NCBI GenBank assembly: GCA_018812265.1
Contig: JAHJDG010000146.1
Location: 1-35,787 of the forward strand
Reading direction: 5' to 3'
Length of the DNA stretch: 35,787 nt
Source: a bacterium
GTDB taxonomy: Bacteria > Electryoneota > RPQS01
A model generated the notes under the pieces. That model made no database searches, was not told where the DNA came from, and saw nothing but the letters and a program-made list of their open reading frames with translations. Positions 16,438-26,458 of the stretch are shown here, piece after piece. The position numbers and the translations under genes were made by a program. Positions within the stretch are counted from its first letter, which is position 1; the number at the start of each line of letters is the position of its first letter.

Positions 16438-19095
16438 TTAGGCGGCGGCTTCCGCCTCTGCTTTTACCGTCTTCGACTCCGGCTGGAGACGGCGGATGCT
16501 GTTGCTCTTGCACTCGGAGAGCGGACACGACCATTCGGTCAGTTCGGCGCTGGGGCTGAACTTCTGAGCGTACAGATGTCCACAACTCATGCACTGGAAC
16601 CAGCTCTCGCTGTCGGGCAGCGGGGCAAGTTCGGGCTTTTCCAGCGGACGCGGCGGTTTCAAGCCGACCATCGCCTCCTTTTTCTCGGGACCTTTCAGTT
16701 TCTGCGCTTCCAGCACTTTCATAGTGTAGTCAACTTCTTCCGCCGTGACCTGCTTCCGCATCACGTCCAGTTTACGCATCACGCTCGCGAATTTTTGTCC
16801 TTCGGCGGCGCTGATCCATTCCAGTTGCAGACGTTCAGGGCGGATATCCAGTTTCTCGAGCCGGTCCCACAGCCGGAGCACACGGCGGACGGTGGCGCGA
16901 TTGGCATTGATGTAGTGACAGTCTGCGAAGTGACAGCCGGACACGAGCACCATCGGCGCGCCGCGCAGGAAAGCGTGCTCGACGAATTCCTCGCTCACGC
17001 GCGCGCTGCACATGGTACGGATCAGTCGAGTATGCACGGGATACTGCAAGCGCGAGATGCCGGCGAAGTCGCCGCCCGCGTAGCTGCACCAGTTGCAGGC
17101 AAACGTCACCAGTTTGTCCATCGCGTTCTTTTCGAGCAGCGCGTCTATTTGCGCGACGAGCTGATGATCGGTGAAATGGCGCATGGTGATCGCGCCGAAA
17201 TTGCACTCGGCACCGCACGCGCCGCAGCCCGCGCAGGCGGCTTCGATGACCTGCGGCACCTCGCCCTTCTCCCACTTGATCGCACCGTACGGGCAGACCG
17301 ACGAGCAGCGCGTTCCGCAACGTTTGCAGAGTCCGGAATCAATCCGCGAGGTGATGGCTTCGATCTTCACCTTGCCGGCATTAAGAAGAATCTGAGCCTT
17401 GGCGGCGGCGGCTCCGGCCTGCGTCACGCTGTCTTTGATGTCTTTCGGCGATTCCACGCATCCCGCATAGAACACGCCCTTGGTGGGCGCGTCCACCGGT
17501 TTGAGCTTGGGATGAGCCTCGAGCATGAATCCGTCCGCCGAGGTGGACAGCGTCATCAGCTTGCGAACGACGGGAGCATCATCCTGCGGTTTCACGCCCA
17601 CCGACAGAACGACCATGTCGAGTTCATACTCCTCCACCCTTCCGGTCATCGTGTTCTCGACGACCACCGTCAGGTTTTTCGTAGTGGGGCTGTTATGAAT
17701 CTCGCCGGGGATGCCGCGAATGTATCGCACGCCTTCCTGTTTGGAACGTTGATACATGTCCTCGAAACCTTTGCCGAAGGCTCGAATGTCCATGTAGAAA
17801 ACGTAGTTTTCGGTGTCGGGATAGTGATCGCGGAGCAGCAGCGTATCCTTGATCGTATTCATGCAGCAGATGTTCGAGCAATAGGGCGAGCCGTATTTCT
17901 TCGAGCGCGACCCCACGCACTGAATGAATCCGATGCGCTTGGGCCGCGTGCGATCGCTGGGCCGGATGAAGTGTCCTTCGGTGGGGCCGCCGGCGCAGAT
18001 CAACCGCTCGAACTCCATACTGGTAATCACATTTTCGTACTTGCCGTAGCCGTACTCCTCGATTTCGGTGGGATCGTACACGCCCATTCCGGTGGCCACA
18101 ACGATGGCACCGACGTCCAGAGTGACGAACTGGTCTTTCATATCGAAACTGATGCACTGCTTCTCGCAGACGTCGGAACACTTGCCGCAGACGATGGGAT
18201 TATTGCCGAGGCACGTCTTCATGTCAATGAGATAGGCGGACGGCACGGCCTGCGGATACTGAATGTAGACGGCCTTGCGCGAGGAGAAACCTTGCTGATA
18301 CTCATCGGGAACGACCGAGGGACAGACTCGGGCGCACTCGCCGCAGGCGTTGCAGAGGGTGGGATCTACATAGCGGGCTTTTTTACGAACGGTGACTTTG
18401 AAGTTACCGACGTATCCTGAGACGTCCACCACTTCGCTGTAGGTCATCAGATTGATGTTGGGATGTCGACCGACATCCATGGCCTTCGGCCCAAGAATTC
18501 ATATGCTACAGTCCATGGTGGGATAGGTCTTGTCGAGCGCGGCCATGATCCCACCGATGGACGGATCTTTCTCCACCAGATAGACCTTATGACCTCCGTC
18601 GGCCAAGTCGAGGGCCGCCTGAATTCCGGCCACACCTCCGCCGACCACCAAAGCCGCGCGGGTCACGGGAACGGTCATCTCATCCTGCGGTTCGAGGAAG
18701 CGCGCGCGGGCGACGGCGCTCTTGACCAGATCCTTCGCCTTGTCCGTCGCACCCGGCCGGTCATTGGCGTGTACCCAACTGCAGTGCTCGCGGAGATTGG
18801 CCATCTCCATCAGATACGGATTCAAGCCCACGTCCCACACGCATCCGCGGAAAGTCGGCTCGTGCATGCGCGGCGAGCAGGACGCGACCACGACGCGGGT
18901 CAGCTTGTGATCGAATACGGCCTTTTTGATTTCGTTCTGTCCCGGATCGGCGCAGGTGTACTTGTTGCGGACGACGCATACGACGCCCGGCAGCTTGGCC
19001 GCGTACTCCGCGACGGCCGCCGTGTCCACCGCGCCCGCGATGTTCAGGCCGCAGTCGCAGACGAAGACTCCGATTCGCACATCTCCGAGGGACAT
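16438..19095 (-). CDS. hdrA: HdrA-MvhD fusion, selenoprotein (UGA at codon 199 read as Sec)
   Basis: Read through one UGA (18499-18501), this is an 885-residue protein. The ATG at 19095 has AAGGAGG five bases upstream. Domain order: N-terminal HdrA domain (VGVFVCDCG form, residues 1-140); FAD-binding motif [13 protein letters not shown] (149-161); the motif PTMDCSI-U-ILGPK with Sec199 where relatives have Cys; a 4Fe-4S site [12 protein letters not shown] (about 252); a second flavoprotein half; two more ferredoxin sites ([24 protein letters not shown], about 590-640); an MvhD domain starting [10 protein letters not shown] (about 665); and a C-terminal zinc-ribbon-like CMSC...CPLSEC (about 835-870). 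HdrA carries the bifurcating FAD. The HdrA+MvhD fusion resembles QmoB of sulfate reducers. Without recoding, the gene would appear as two ORFs. Confidence 0.9.
18461..18478 (-). promoter_or_regulatory. Candidate bacterial SECIS stem-loop of hdrA (fusion gene)
   Basis: The mRNA reads GGAUGUC-GGUC-GACAUCC, a perfect 7-bp stem with a GGUC tetraloop, 20 nt after the in-frame UGA. Bacterial SECIS elements sit just downstream of the UGA, inside the coding sequence, with a small apical loop often containing GU. The same element in the other hdrA gene has the same loop and spacing. Confidence 0.65.
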
Positions 19096-19135
19096 GACAT
19101 CCTCCTTCGGTTCACAAAAGGAAATTTCGCGGCCT

Positions 19136-20284
19136 TTACTCGAGGCAGGAAGCCGTGAATTCCCACAGATCTTGAATCTTGAGCGACTCGCCGATTGCAC
19201 CGTCATCTCCACTCAGGGAACAAGTCAGGTGAATGAGACATTTCGGACAGGCGGTGAGAAGAACATCGCTACCGGTCGCAGTGGCTTCAGCGAGTCGCTG
19301 TTTCTGCATTTGTTTCGTTCCACCGTCGCAGCCGATCCAGGCGGTATTTCCGCAGCAAATGGCGCGCTGGCGGTTGTGCTCCATTTCACGCAGCTCGAAC
19401 TGGGGAATCGCGCCCACGACTTTACGGGGCTCTTCATAGTGATTCGAATAGCGTCCGAGTCGGCAGGGATCTTGGTACGTGGCGCACCGTTTTGTCTCGC
19501 GGAACGGCAGCGCGCTGAGCTTGCCGGACAGGACGTCCGAAATGTGAAGCAGCTCGACGTTCCACTTGCCCACTACGCTCGGGTGATCATCGCGAAGAGT
19601 TGAAAAACACTCGGGACAAGTGAATACGACGCGCTTGACGCCGTTCGCTTGAATCTGTTCCTTGACCATTCCGGCCAGTGTCTCAAAGAGTTCCACCTCG
19701 CCCCGCAACAGGGCATCGTGACCGCAACAGCGCTCATTGGCAAGGACGAGCGGCTCGATACCGACTTTGTTCATGAGCTTCACGGCGGCGCGTAGTGAAC
19801 CCAGCAGATGCTCGGCGTACGGCTCGCCGAAATAAGCGGCGAAATAGGGCGAGCAACCGGTGAAGAACAGTGTATCTCCGCCCTTTTGCTTGACCTTCAG
19901 ATCTTTCGTCACCCAACCGAGACGATTTTGCTCGAGGCCGGGGCGCGTCATGAGCGACGTAATCTGCTCAAAGACTCCGCCATGCGTACAGGTTTGTTTG
20001 ACGCCGAGCCCGCGCAACAGAGCACGCATAGAGCGATTGGCGGCGGAATAAGGAATCTCGGCCGGACAGACAAGCTCGCAGCGGCGGCAGGTCAAACAAG
20101 CCCAGACGGAAGTATCGGACGCCAGAGTGGACGCACTATTCGATATGGCAAAGGAGAGCGAACGGCGCGGGGAGAACGCGTGCGTCTTGGCAACCGGGCA
20201 CACCGCGGTGCAGCGACCGCATTCGAGACATTCGTTGATACGATAGCGCTTAAGATCAATCTGGATTTGTGCCGTCTCCGCCAT
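19136..20284 (-). CDS. HdrD-like iron-sulfur protein (HdrC-HdrB type fusion)
   Basis: A 382-residue protein starting at ATG 20284, which overlaps the mvhD stop as TGATG; longer starts run through mvhD. The N-terminus has two 4Fe-4S sites, [12 protein letters not shown] (about residues 17-28) and [12 protein letters not shown] (about 70). Two CCG domains follow: GCSPYF, then ERCCGHD, then CPECFSTL; and DPCRLGRY, then AICCGN, then CPKCLIHL. This layout is that of HdrD, GlpC and related proteins that join HdrC and HdrB functions. It is likely a second disulfide- or thiol-active site in the complex, or a link to an electron carrier. No membrane segment is present. The exact substrate cannot be told from the sequence. 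Confidence 0.85.
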   Translation of the reverse strand: MAETAQIQIDLKRYRINECLECGRCTAVCPVAKTHAFSPRRSLSFAISNSASTLASDTSVWACLTCRRCELVCPAEIPYSAANRSMRALLRGLGVKQTCTHGGVFEQITSLMTRPGLEQNRLGWVTKDLKVKQKGGDTLFFTGCSPYFAAYFGEPYAEHLLGSLRAAVKLMNKVGIEPLVLANERCCGHDALLRGEVELFETLAGMVKEQIQANGVKRVVFTCPECFSTLRDDHPSVVGKWNVELLHISDVLSGKLSALPFRETKRCATYQDPCRLGRYSNHYEEPRKVVGAIPQFELREMEHNRQRAICCGNTAWIGCDGGTKQMQKQRLAEATATGSDVLLTACPKCLIHLTCSLSGDDGAIGESLKIQDLWEFTASCLE

Positions 20285-20736
20285 CAGCGTCCGTTCCTCT
20301 TGACGAGTGGGCTGGGACCGAGTGTGCGTATTGTTTCGACAAAATCGTTGATCACTTTCGCGAATCGCGGCCCCTCCGCCGCAGAAATCCATTCGAGCGC
20401 AATTCGATCCGGCTCGAGTCCGATCAGTTCCACGAGTGATTTCAGCTTTCCGTACTGCTCTTGAGCTTTGTAGTTGCCGAACATGTAGAGGCAATCTCCG
20501 AAGTGGCAACCGGAAACGATCACGCCGTCACTGCCTTCGACAAACGCTTTAAGAACGAACGAGGGATGCACGCGGCCGGAGCACATCACGCGCAGGAGCC
20601 GCACGTTGGGACTGTATTCCAAGCGGCTGACGCCGGCCGTGTCGGCTCCCGCGTAGGAACACCAATTACAGGCGAAGACCAGAACCTTCGGCTCGAATTC
20701 CTTCTCGGACTTCTTGACCGATGCCGCCTTAGACAT
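20284..20736 (-). CDS. mvhD: MvhD-family electron-transfer subunit
   Basis: A 150-residue protein with the MvhD/FlpD signature [15 protein letters not shown] near residue 24 and further conserved motifs RLLRVMCSGRV, SGCHFGDC and [11 protein letters not shown]. The cysteines bind a [2Fe-2S] cluster that, in characterised complexes, relays electrons between HdrA and a hydrogenase or formate dehydrogenase. The start at 20736 has GAGGAA four bases upstream and overlaps the hdrA stop by 8 nt, so the two are co-translated. It is close in sequence to the MvhD domain fused to the other HdrA, so the cluster carries two MvhD units. Confidence 0.93.
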   Translation of the reverse strand: MSKAASVKKSEKEFEPKVLVFACNWCSYAGADTAGVSRLEYSPNVRLLRVMCSGRVHPSFVLKAFVEGSDGVIVSGCHFGDCLYMFGNYKAQEQYGKLKSLVELIGLEPDRIALEWISAAEGPRFAKVINDFVETIRTLGPSPLVKRNGR

Positions 20737-23700
20737 GGTATTCCTCGAACAGAGTCTCGATCATGGAGGTGATCTGCGCATCGGTGAAATGGCAGGCGCG
20801 AATCGCCGTCGTGGGACACCACACCGCGCACGTCCCGCAGCCTTTGCACAGCGCTCGGTTGATCTGCGCCACCTGCCGGCCGGTTTCATCCACGGTCATC
20901 TGTAGCGCGTGGTACTCGCAAATCTCCACGCACTCTCCGCAAGCACGGCAGAGCTCGGGCTGAACCTCGCAGACGACGGGTTCCAGGTAGATTGTTTCGC
21001 GACTGAGCAGCTCGGCAACTTTTCCAGCGGACGCTGAAGCCTGCACAACCGAATCCGAAATGTCCTTCGGTCCTTGAATCGTACCACACAAGAACACACC
21101 ATCAATGCAGGTTTCGACGGGTCCGAGCTCGGGATGACGCTCGAGGAAAAAACCGTCGCTGCCGCGCGGAATTTTCAGTAGTGTGCGCAGTTCCTCTGAA
21201 TATTCTATTGGATTCTCCATTCCGACAGCCAAGATCACTAAGTCTGCCGGAATGGAAACCGTCTTGTCGAGCAGCGTATCGGTGAAGGTCACCTTTTCCA
21301 CGCAACCATCACCGATCAGCTCGGGCGGATGTTTTGGATCATAGCGGAGGAAGAGCACGCCGTCATGTCGGACCTCTCGGTAGTACTCCTCGGCCCCATG
21401 CCCGACCATGCGCATGTCCCGATAGAGGACCACCGAGTCTATGCCGCGTGCCTTGAGTTCGGAGGCTTGCTTGCAGGTGGCGGGGCAGCAGTAGCGTGAG
21501 CAACCGCTGTAGCCGTGCTCGGGATGCCGCGAACCCACGCATTGCAGGAAGACCGCGCGCTTGGCACCCGCGAGCACTTTGTCGGGATCGCCGTCCTTCA
21601 GAATTCTCTCCAGATCCATCGAGCTGATCACGTTGGGTGCTTCGCCGTAGCGCCACTCTTTACCGGGAACGTGAAGAGCCGAGCCGATAGCGACAATGAT
21701 CGCGCCCGCCTTAACGGGGGGAATACCGTCGCCTTTGCCGCTCGGGTCGAGATGCACTTCGAAACTGCCGACATAACCGGTTACGGCCTTTACTTTCGTA
21801 TTCAGGAGAACGCGAATCTTGGATTTTTTCAGCGCTTCAAGGAGCTCGCTTGCGGGAGTTGCGCTTGATCTATTTGAGGGAAACGTGGCGTGCAAGGCGT
21901 GAACCCGTCCGCCGAGCTTGTCCGATGATTCGATGAGCGTTACACCGATTCCGAGACGATCCAGGTCAATCGCGGCTCGCAGACCGGCGATGCCGCCGCC
22001 GATGACCACCGCATGTTTAGTGATTTCGACGCCGATCACCTCCAGCGGCTGAAGCTGCTTGGAACGGGCGACGGCCATGCGTACCAAGTCGAGAGCCTTG
22101 CCGTAGGCTTTATCACGGGACTTGGAATGCACCCACGAACATTGATCGCGAATGTTGGCCATTTCGAGCAAATAGGGATTGAGTCCCGCTCCCAAACAGG
22201 CTTGGCGAAAAACGGGCTCGTGGGTGCGGGGTGTGCAAGCGGCGACAACCACGCGGTTGATCTTGTACTCGGCGATCTTCTCCTGAATGGATTTTTGTCC
22301 AGTGTCGGCACAGGCAAAGAGTTCCACCGATGCATGGACGACACCGGGGAGCTTGGCGGCTTCCTCAGCGAGTTGCTCGGTTTGAATGATCCGTCCGATA
22401 TTGGCGCCGCAGCGGCAGACGAACACTCCGACGCGCGGAGGAGCGGCCGGATCAATCGGCTCGGGTTCGGGCGGACGGATCTCCGGCATCTCGAAACCGC
22501 GGACATAACAGGCCGCCTTGGCCGCCGCCGCTGACGCCTGCGCAACACACTCGGGGATAACATGCGGCCCGCCGGCGCTGCCGCAGAGAAAAACTCCTTC
22601 GCGATTGGTTTCCACCGGGTGATCGGCGGAAGCCGCCGCGAAGAAACCGATGGCATTCGTTTGCACTCCCAGAGCGTTCGCCAGATCGGCGGTCTCATCG
22701 CGCGGGACGCCCGCGCAACTGAGCACCACCATATCAGACCGCAATCGTAACTGACGACGAATCTCCGTGTCTTCGACGAAAATCTCGATGTCGTCGTTCT
22801 CCACTTCCATGAGCTTGCTGGGTCGGCCGCGCACGAAGTGAATGTAATCCTCGCCCTCGGCGCGCTCGACGAATGCATCGAATCCCTTGCCGAAGGCGCG
22901 AATGTCGGTGTAGAGAATGGTGCAGGATTCGACTTCGGGTTGATGCTGGCGGTAGAGGAGTGCGTCTTTAACGGCATTCATGCAGCAATAGCGCGAGCAA
23001 TTGGGGCGACCGCCCTCGCCGCGGGCGCCGACGCACTGAATGAACGCAAGGTTTTTCGGTTCCTTCCGATCGGAAGGACGAATCACATGCCCTTGAGTCG
23101 GACCGGAAGCATTCAGCAATCGCTCGAATTCGAGACTGGTCATTACGTTCTGCCACACGCCGTAGCCGTAGCTCTTCATGACGTGCGGATGGAACTCATC
23201 GAAGCCGGTGGCGACGATTACCGAACCCACGTTCAAACGGCGAGTCGTCGGCTGCATATCGTGTTCGATAGCCTCGCGCTTGCAGACGCGGCGGCAGCGT
23301 TCGCAGACGAGATGGGTGGGCGTATTCAGGCAGGTGGAGATGTCAATGACGTAGGCGGAAGGAACCGCCTGAGGATAGGGGCGATAGATGGCCTTGCGGG
23401 CGGCGAGTCCGAGATCCCATTCGTTACGGCTGGTTTGCGGGCAGGCCATCGCGCAATCTCCGCAACCGGTGCAGCGATCCAGTTTCACGAATCGCGGCTG
23501 CGAGACGACGGTCGCGCGAAAATCACCGGCCCGGCCGGAGAGGCCCGTGACCTGCGACAGCGTGAGGATCTCGATATTCGGATGCCGACCGGCGTCCATG
23601 GCCCGCGGGCCGAGGATTCATATCGAGCAGTCCATCGTGGGGAAGGTCTTGTCGAGTTGAGCCATCCTTCCCCCGATCGCCGGATCTTTCTCAATCAGAT

Positions 23701-23788
23701 AGACCTTGTATCCGGCATTGGCCAAGTCCAGCGAGGCTTGAATGCCCGCGATGCCGCCGCCGATAACAAGCACGCCCTTTTCCATCAT
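20729..23788 (-). CDS. hdrA: Double-length HdrA, selenoprotein (UGA at codon 57 read as Sec)
   Basis: Read through one UGA (23618-23620), the gene encodes 1019 residues from tandem ATGs at 23788/23785. No strong ribosome site is seen. The first half starts directly with the FAD motif [14 protein letters not shown], then PTMDCSI-U-ILGPR with Sec57, then a 4Fe-4S site [13 protein letters not shown] second HdrA unit starts near residue 450 with [13 protein letters not shown] and has its own FAD motif [14 protein letters not shown] (about 596). At the place of the CSxU motif it instead reads [14 protein letters not shown], so the redox Cys/Sec is lost. The C-terminus has two ferredoxin sites ([11 protein letters not shown] and [12 protein letters not shown]). 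It overlaps mvhD by 8 nt. The protein probably holds two FADs, only one next to an intact Sec/Cys cluster site. Confidence 0.9.
23580..23597 (-). promoter_or_regulatory. Candidate bacterial SECIS stem-loop of hdrA (double gene)
   Basis: The mRNA reads GGACGCC-GGUC-GGCAUCC, 20 nt after the in-frame UGA. The 7-bp stem has one C-A mismatch. Compared with the other hdrA, the U-A pair next to the closing pair is replaced by C-G, a compensated change, while the GGUC loop and distance are identical. Confidence 0.6.
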
Positions 23789-23822
23789 ACCGTCTCGGGA
23801 AGTTGAGAGAAATTCTCGCGGG

Positions 23823-24443
23823 TCACTTCGTCTGATCCTTCGCTTCAGCCGCTTTCGGCTTGGATTTTGGTTTCGGTTTCGACTCCGTCTTCTTTGCCGG
23901 AATCTCGAAAGCCAGGCCGAAATTCAGAGCGTCGGCGTTGAGTTTTTCGGTTCCCCGGGGAGCGACATTGGCCACCGCCGTCTGAATCGCGCCTTTGGTA
24001 ACCACGCCGGTAACCGAAGCAAGAAAGCCCAGCATCATAATGTTGGTCACGATGCGCTTTCCGATTTCCTTTTCCGCCAGCCTCGTAGCGGGAATGCGAT
24101 AGATGGGGTAGCGGCTCTCGAAGTCCGGCGGAAGTCCACTAAGGTCCACGAGGTCTTCGTCAATCAGCACGATGCCGTCCTTGGCCATGCTGTTCACGAA
24201 TTTATCAAATCCCTCCTGAGACATGGCACACAAGACATCCTGCTGCTTGATGAAGGGATTGAGAATCGGAAGATCGGAGATCACGATCTGCGCGCTGCAG
24301 GCGCTGCCGCGGGCTTCGGGACCGTAGGATTGCGTGAAGATCGCATGACGGTCGTCATGAACGGAGGCGGCCTGACCAAGGATGTATCCGGCCATGATGA
24401 CGCCCTGACCGCCGAAACCGGTGATACGCACTCTGGCATCCAT
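23823..24443 (-). CDS. korC: 2-oxoacid:ferredoxin oxidoreductase gamma subunit (KorC type)
   Basis: A 206-residue protein from the ATG at 24443, which has GGAGG about ten bases upstream; a GTG at 24452 overlapping the korB stop is also possible but lies too close to that ribosome site. The N-terminal [18 protein letters not shown] is the standard start of the gamma domain of this family, and [20 protein letters not shown] and [15 protein letters not shown] are also typical. In KorABCD this subunit forms part of the core that binds CoA. The usual domain of about 180 residues is followed by a Lys/Pro/Ala-rich tail (about 25 residues) not found in most homologues and probably disordered. Confidence 0.9.
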   Translation of the reverse strand: MDARVRITGFGGQGVIMAGYILGQAASVHDDRHAIFTQSYGPEARGSACSAQIVISDLPILNPFIKQQDVLCAMSQEGFDKFVNSMAKDGIVLIDEDLVDLSGLPPDFESRYPIYRIPATRLAEKEIGKRIVTNIMMLGFLASVTGVVTKGAIQTAVANVAPRGTEKLNADALNFGLAFEIPAKKTESKPKPKSKPKAAEAKDQTK

Positions 24444-24448
24444 GCCGC

Positions 24449-25279
24449 TCACACCTCCTCTCGGTTCTCTTCCAGCAGATCGCGGAAGGTCGGCTTCTCA
24501 ATTGTAAGAAAATTACCGCAGACGATCTTTCCCTGATAATCCAGACCGACGTCGGCCAGATTCGCTTCGTGGTTGATCTCGCAATGGTCGTGGTAATAAC
24601 TAAGCATGTTGGTGCCGGTTCCCAAACGGTTCTTCCGCGCACACAGCGTGGAACAGGGCGCGATGACTTCCACGAACGAGAAACCGCGGTGCAGAATGGC
24701 GTCCTTCATCGCTCGCGTGAGCCGTTTGATGTGCAGCACGGTCCAGCGAGAGACGTAGGTCGCACCGCAGGCAGAGACCACGTGAGGCAGACTCATCGGG
24801 TATTCGAAGTTGCCGTAAGGCGAAGTCGTGGTACGGGCGGTTTGCGGAGTGGTGGGAGCGAGCTGGCCGCCGGTCATGCCATAGATGAAGTTGTTTACGC
24901 AGATGACCGTAATATCCATGTTCCGGCGCGCAGTGTGGATGAGATGATTGCCGCCGATACAGGAAATGTCACCATCGCCCGAAAACACGATCACCTTCAT
25001 GTCGGGTTTGGCTAGATGGAGCCCGACCGCAAACGGAATGGCCCGCCCGTGGGTGGTATGAAACGAATCGAGCCGGATGTAACCGGCCACACGGCCCGTA
25101 CAACCGATTCCCGAGACCACAGCAAACTGTTTCTCGTCAATACCCGTCGCCCGGATCGCGTCAATGAAGCAGCTCACCGCCGTGCCAATTCCGCACGTGG
25201 GACACCAGATGTGCGGAAAGCGATCCACCCGCAGCAGCGTATCTTTCGGGTGGGTAGTGGCTTCCTGAATTACGGTCAT
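24449..25279 (-). CDS. korB: 2-oxoacid:ferredoxin oxidoreductase beta subunit (KorB type)
   Basis: A 276-residue subunit carrying thiamine pyrophosphate and an iron-sulfur cluster. Seen in order: HIWCPTCGIGTAVS (about residues 23-36) with cluster cysteines; GIGCTGRVAGY; THGRAIPFAVGLHLAKP; and the TPP/Mg motif GDGDISCIGGNHLIHTAR followed by VNNFIYGMTGGQLAPTT. The pattern fits 2-oxoglutarate-type (Kor) enzymes rather than pyruvate enzymes, although substrate prediction from sequence is uncertain. The ATG overlaps the korA stop by 4 nt. The reaction is 2-oxoacid + CoA + oxidised ferredoxin giving acyl-CoA, CO2 and reduced ferredoxin, or the reverse carboxylation. Confidence 0.92.
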   Translation of the reverse strand: MTVIQEATTHPKDTLLRVDRFPHIWCPTCGIGTAVSCFIDAIRATGIDEKQFAVVSGIGCTGRVAGYIRLDSFHTTHGRAIPFAVGLHLAKPDMKVIVFSGDGDISCIGGNHLIHTARRNMDITVICVNNFIYGMTGGQLAPTTPQTARTTTSPYGNFEYPMSLPHVVSACGATYVSRWTVLHIKRLTRAMKDAILHRGFSFVEVIAPCSTLCARKNRLGTGTNMLSYYHDHCEINHEANLADVGLDYQGKIVCGNFLTIEKPTFRDLLEENREEV

Positions 25280-26436
25280 CGTAGGATCTCCTCGACCAGC
25301 GAAGTGACCTCTTCCGTTTCATGCACTCGCCCGCCGGCGTTAGGCGCCAGTTTCACCTGACATCTACCGGCCACGACCCGTTCCACTTCACGAACCATCT
25401 GACCGAGGTTCGTCTCGACCACAACGATTCCCTTCACTTGCTCGGCGATCTGTCGCACGCGCGGCTCAGGAAACGGCCAGGCGGTAATGAGCCGGAAAAA
25501 GCCGACCTTTCGTCCCCGTTCGCGCAACTGGAACGTAGCCCATTTGGCGATTCGCGAGGCGCAACCGAAGGACAACACCACCACTTCTGCGTCGTCCATC
25601 CGATCTTCTTCATACATATAGATTTTCGGGGCGTTCCGCTTGATCTTCTCCACCAATCGGGGAACCATTATTCCTTGAGTTTCGGCATTCACGGCCGGAT
25701 ATCCGCGTTCATCGTGGGTGAGTCCGGTCACGTGCAGGCGGAAACCCTCGCCAGCCAAGCCCATCGGCGGGATATAACTTTCCTCGTCAATCGCATAAGG
25801 CAGGTATCCGTTGGCTCCGGGTTTGGGTCGCGGTCGCGTGACCAGTTCGATGTCTTCTTCGAGAGGCACAATCACTTTTTCGTACATGTGACCGACTACC
25901 TCATCGGTCATCAGAAGAACCGGCACCCGGTACATTTCGGAGAAGTTGAACGCCTGAATGGTGAGATCGAAACACTCCTGCGGGGAATTGGGACAGAGAG
26001 CGATGATCTCGTAGTCGCCGTGGGATCCCCACCGCGCCTGCATCATGTCCTGTTGTCCGACCAGCGTGGGAAGGCCCGTCGAGGGACCGCCACGTTGAAC
26101 GTTGGCAATCACACACGGGGTTTCCAGCATGATTCCCAAGCCGAGATTCTCCATCATGAGGCTGAATCCCGGACCCGAGGTGGACGTCATCGCCTTCATT
26201 CCTCCCCACGACGCACCCAGCAGGGCGTTCATCGAGGCGATCTCATCCTCCATCTGGATGAACACTCCATTCTCGAGCGCGGGTAATCGCTCCGACATTC
26301 GTTCGGCCACTTCGGTGGCGGGAGTGATCGGATAGCCAGCAAAAAAGCGGCATCCTGCTGCGATGCCGCCTTCTGCGACCGCGATATCCCCGCTCCAGAA
26401 GTGCTTGCCCGTCAAGACTGCCGCCTTCTCCTCCAT
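25276..26436 (-). CDS. korA: 2-oxoacid:ferredoxin oxidoreductase alpha subunit (KorA type)
   Basis: A 386-residue protein. It has the alpha-subunit motifs GCRFFAGYPITPATEVAERM near residue 30, FIQMEDEIASMNALLGASW, and TSTSGPGFSLMMENLGLG, and the substrate-side segment NVQRGGPSTGLPT. These form the pyrimidine-binding side of the TPP site together with KorB. Length and content match the two-domain alpha subunit of four-subunit 2-oxoglutarate oxidoreductases. The gene starts 22 nt after the KorD-type ferredoxin gene and overlaps korB at ATGA. The co-occurrence with Hdr genes suggests that ferredoxin made or used by this enzyme exchanges electrons with the HdrA flavins. Confidence 0.92.
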   Translation of the reverse strand: MEEKAAVLTGKHFWSGDIAVAEGGIAAGCRFFAGYPITPATEVAERMSERLPALENGVFIQMEDEIASMNALLGASWGGMKAMTSTSGPGFSLMMENLGLGIMLETPCVIANVQRGGPSTGLPTLVGQQDMMQARWGSHGDYEIIALCPNSPQECFDLTIQAFNFSEMYRVPVLLMTDEVVGHMYEKVIVPLEEDIELVTRPRPKPGANGYLPYAIDEESYIPPMGLAGEGFRLHVTGLTHDERGYPAVNAETQGIMVPRLVEKIKRNAPKIYMYEEDRMDDAEVVVLSFGCASRIAKWATFQLRERGRKVGFFRLITAWPFPEPRVRQIAEQVKGIVVVETNLGQMVREVERVVAGRCQVKLAPNAGGRVHETEEVTSLVEEILR

Positions 26437-26458
26437 GGTACCACTCCCAAAGGTAGGA

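Noticed and set aside
16108-18420. 770-codon plus-strand frame
   Set aside because: It is antisense to hdrC and the HdrA-MvhD fusion, whose motifs are unambiguous. Long antisense frames are common in GC-rich coding DNA.
18499-18501. Reading the TGA as a frameshift or pseudogene break in hdrA
   Set aside because: The frame is unchanged on both sides, the motif is restored by one residue, and the second hdrA has the same TGA at the same codon.
22838-23806. 322-codon plus-strand frame across the TGA region of the double hdrA
   Set aside because: It is antisense to hdrA codons with clear Fe-S and FAD motifs on the minus strand; no domain was seen.
25321-26286. 321-codon plus-strand frame
   Set aside because: It is antisense to korA, a certain family assignment.
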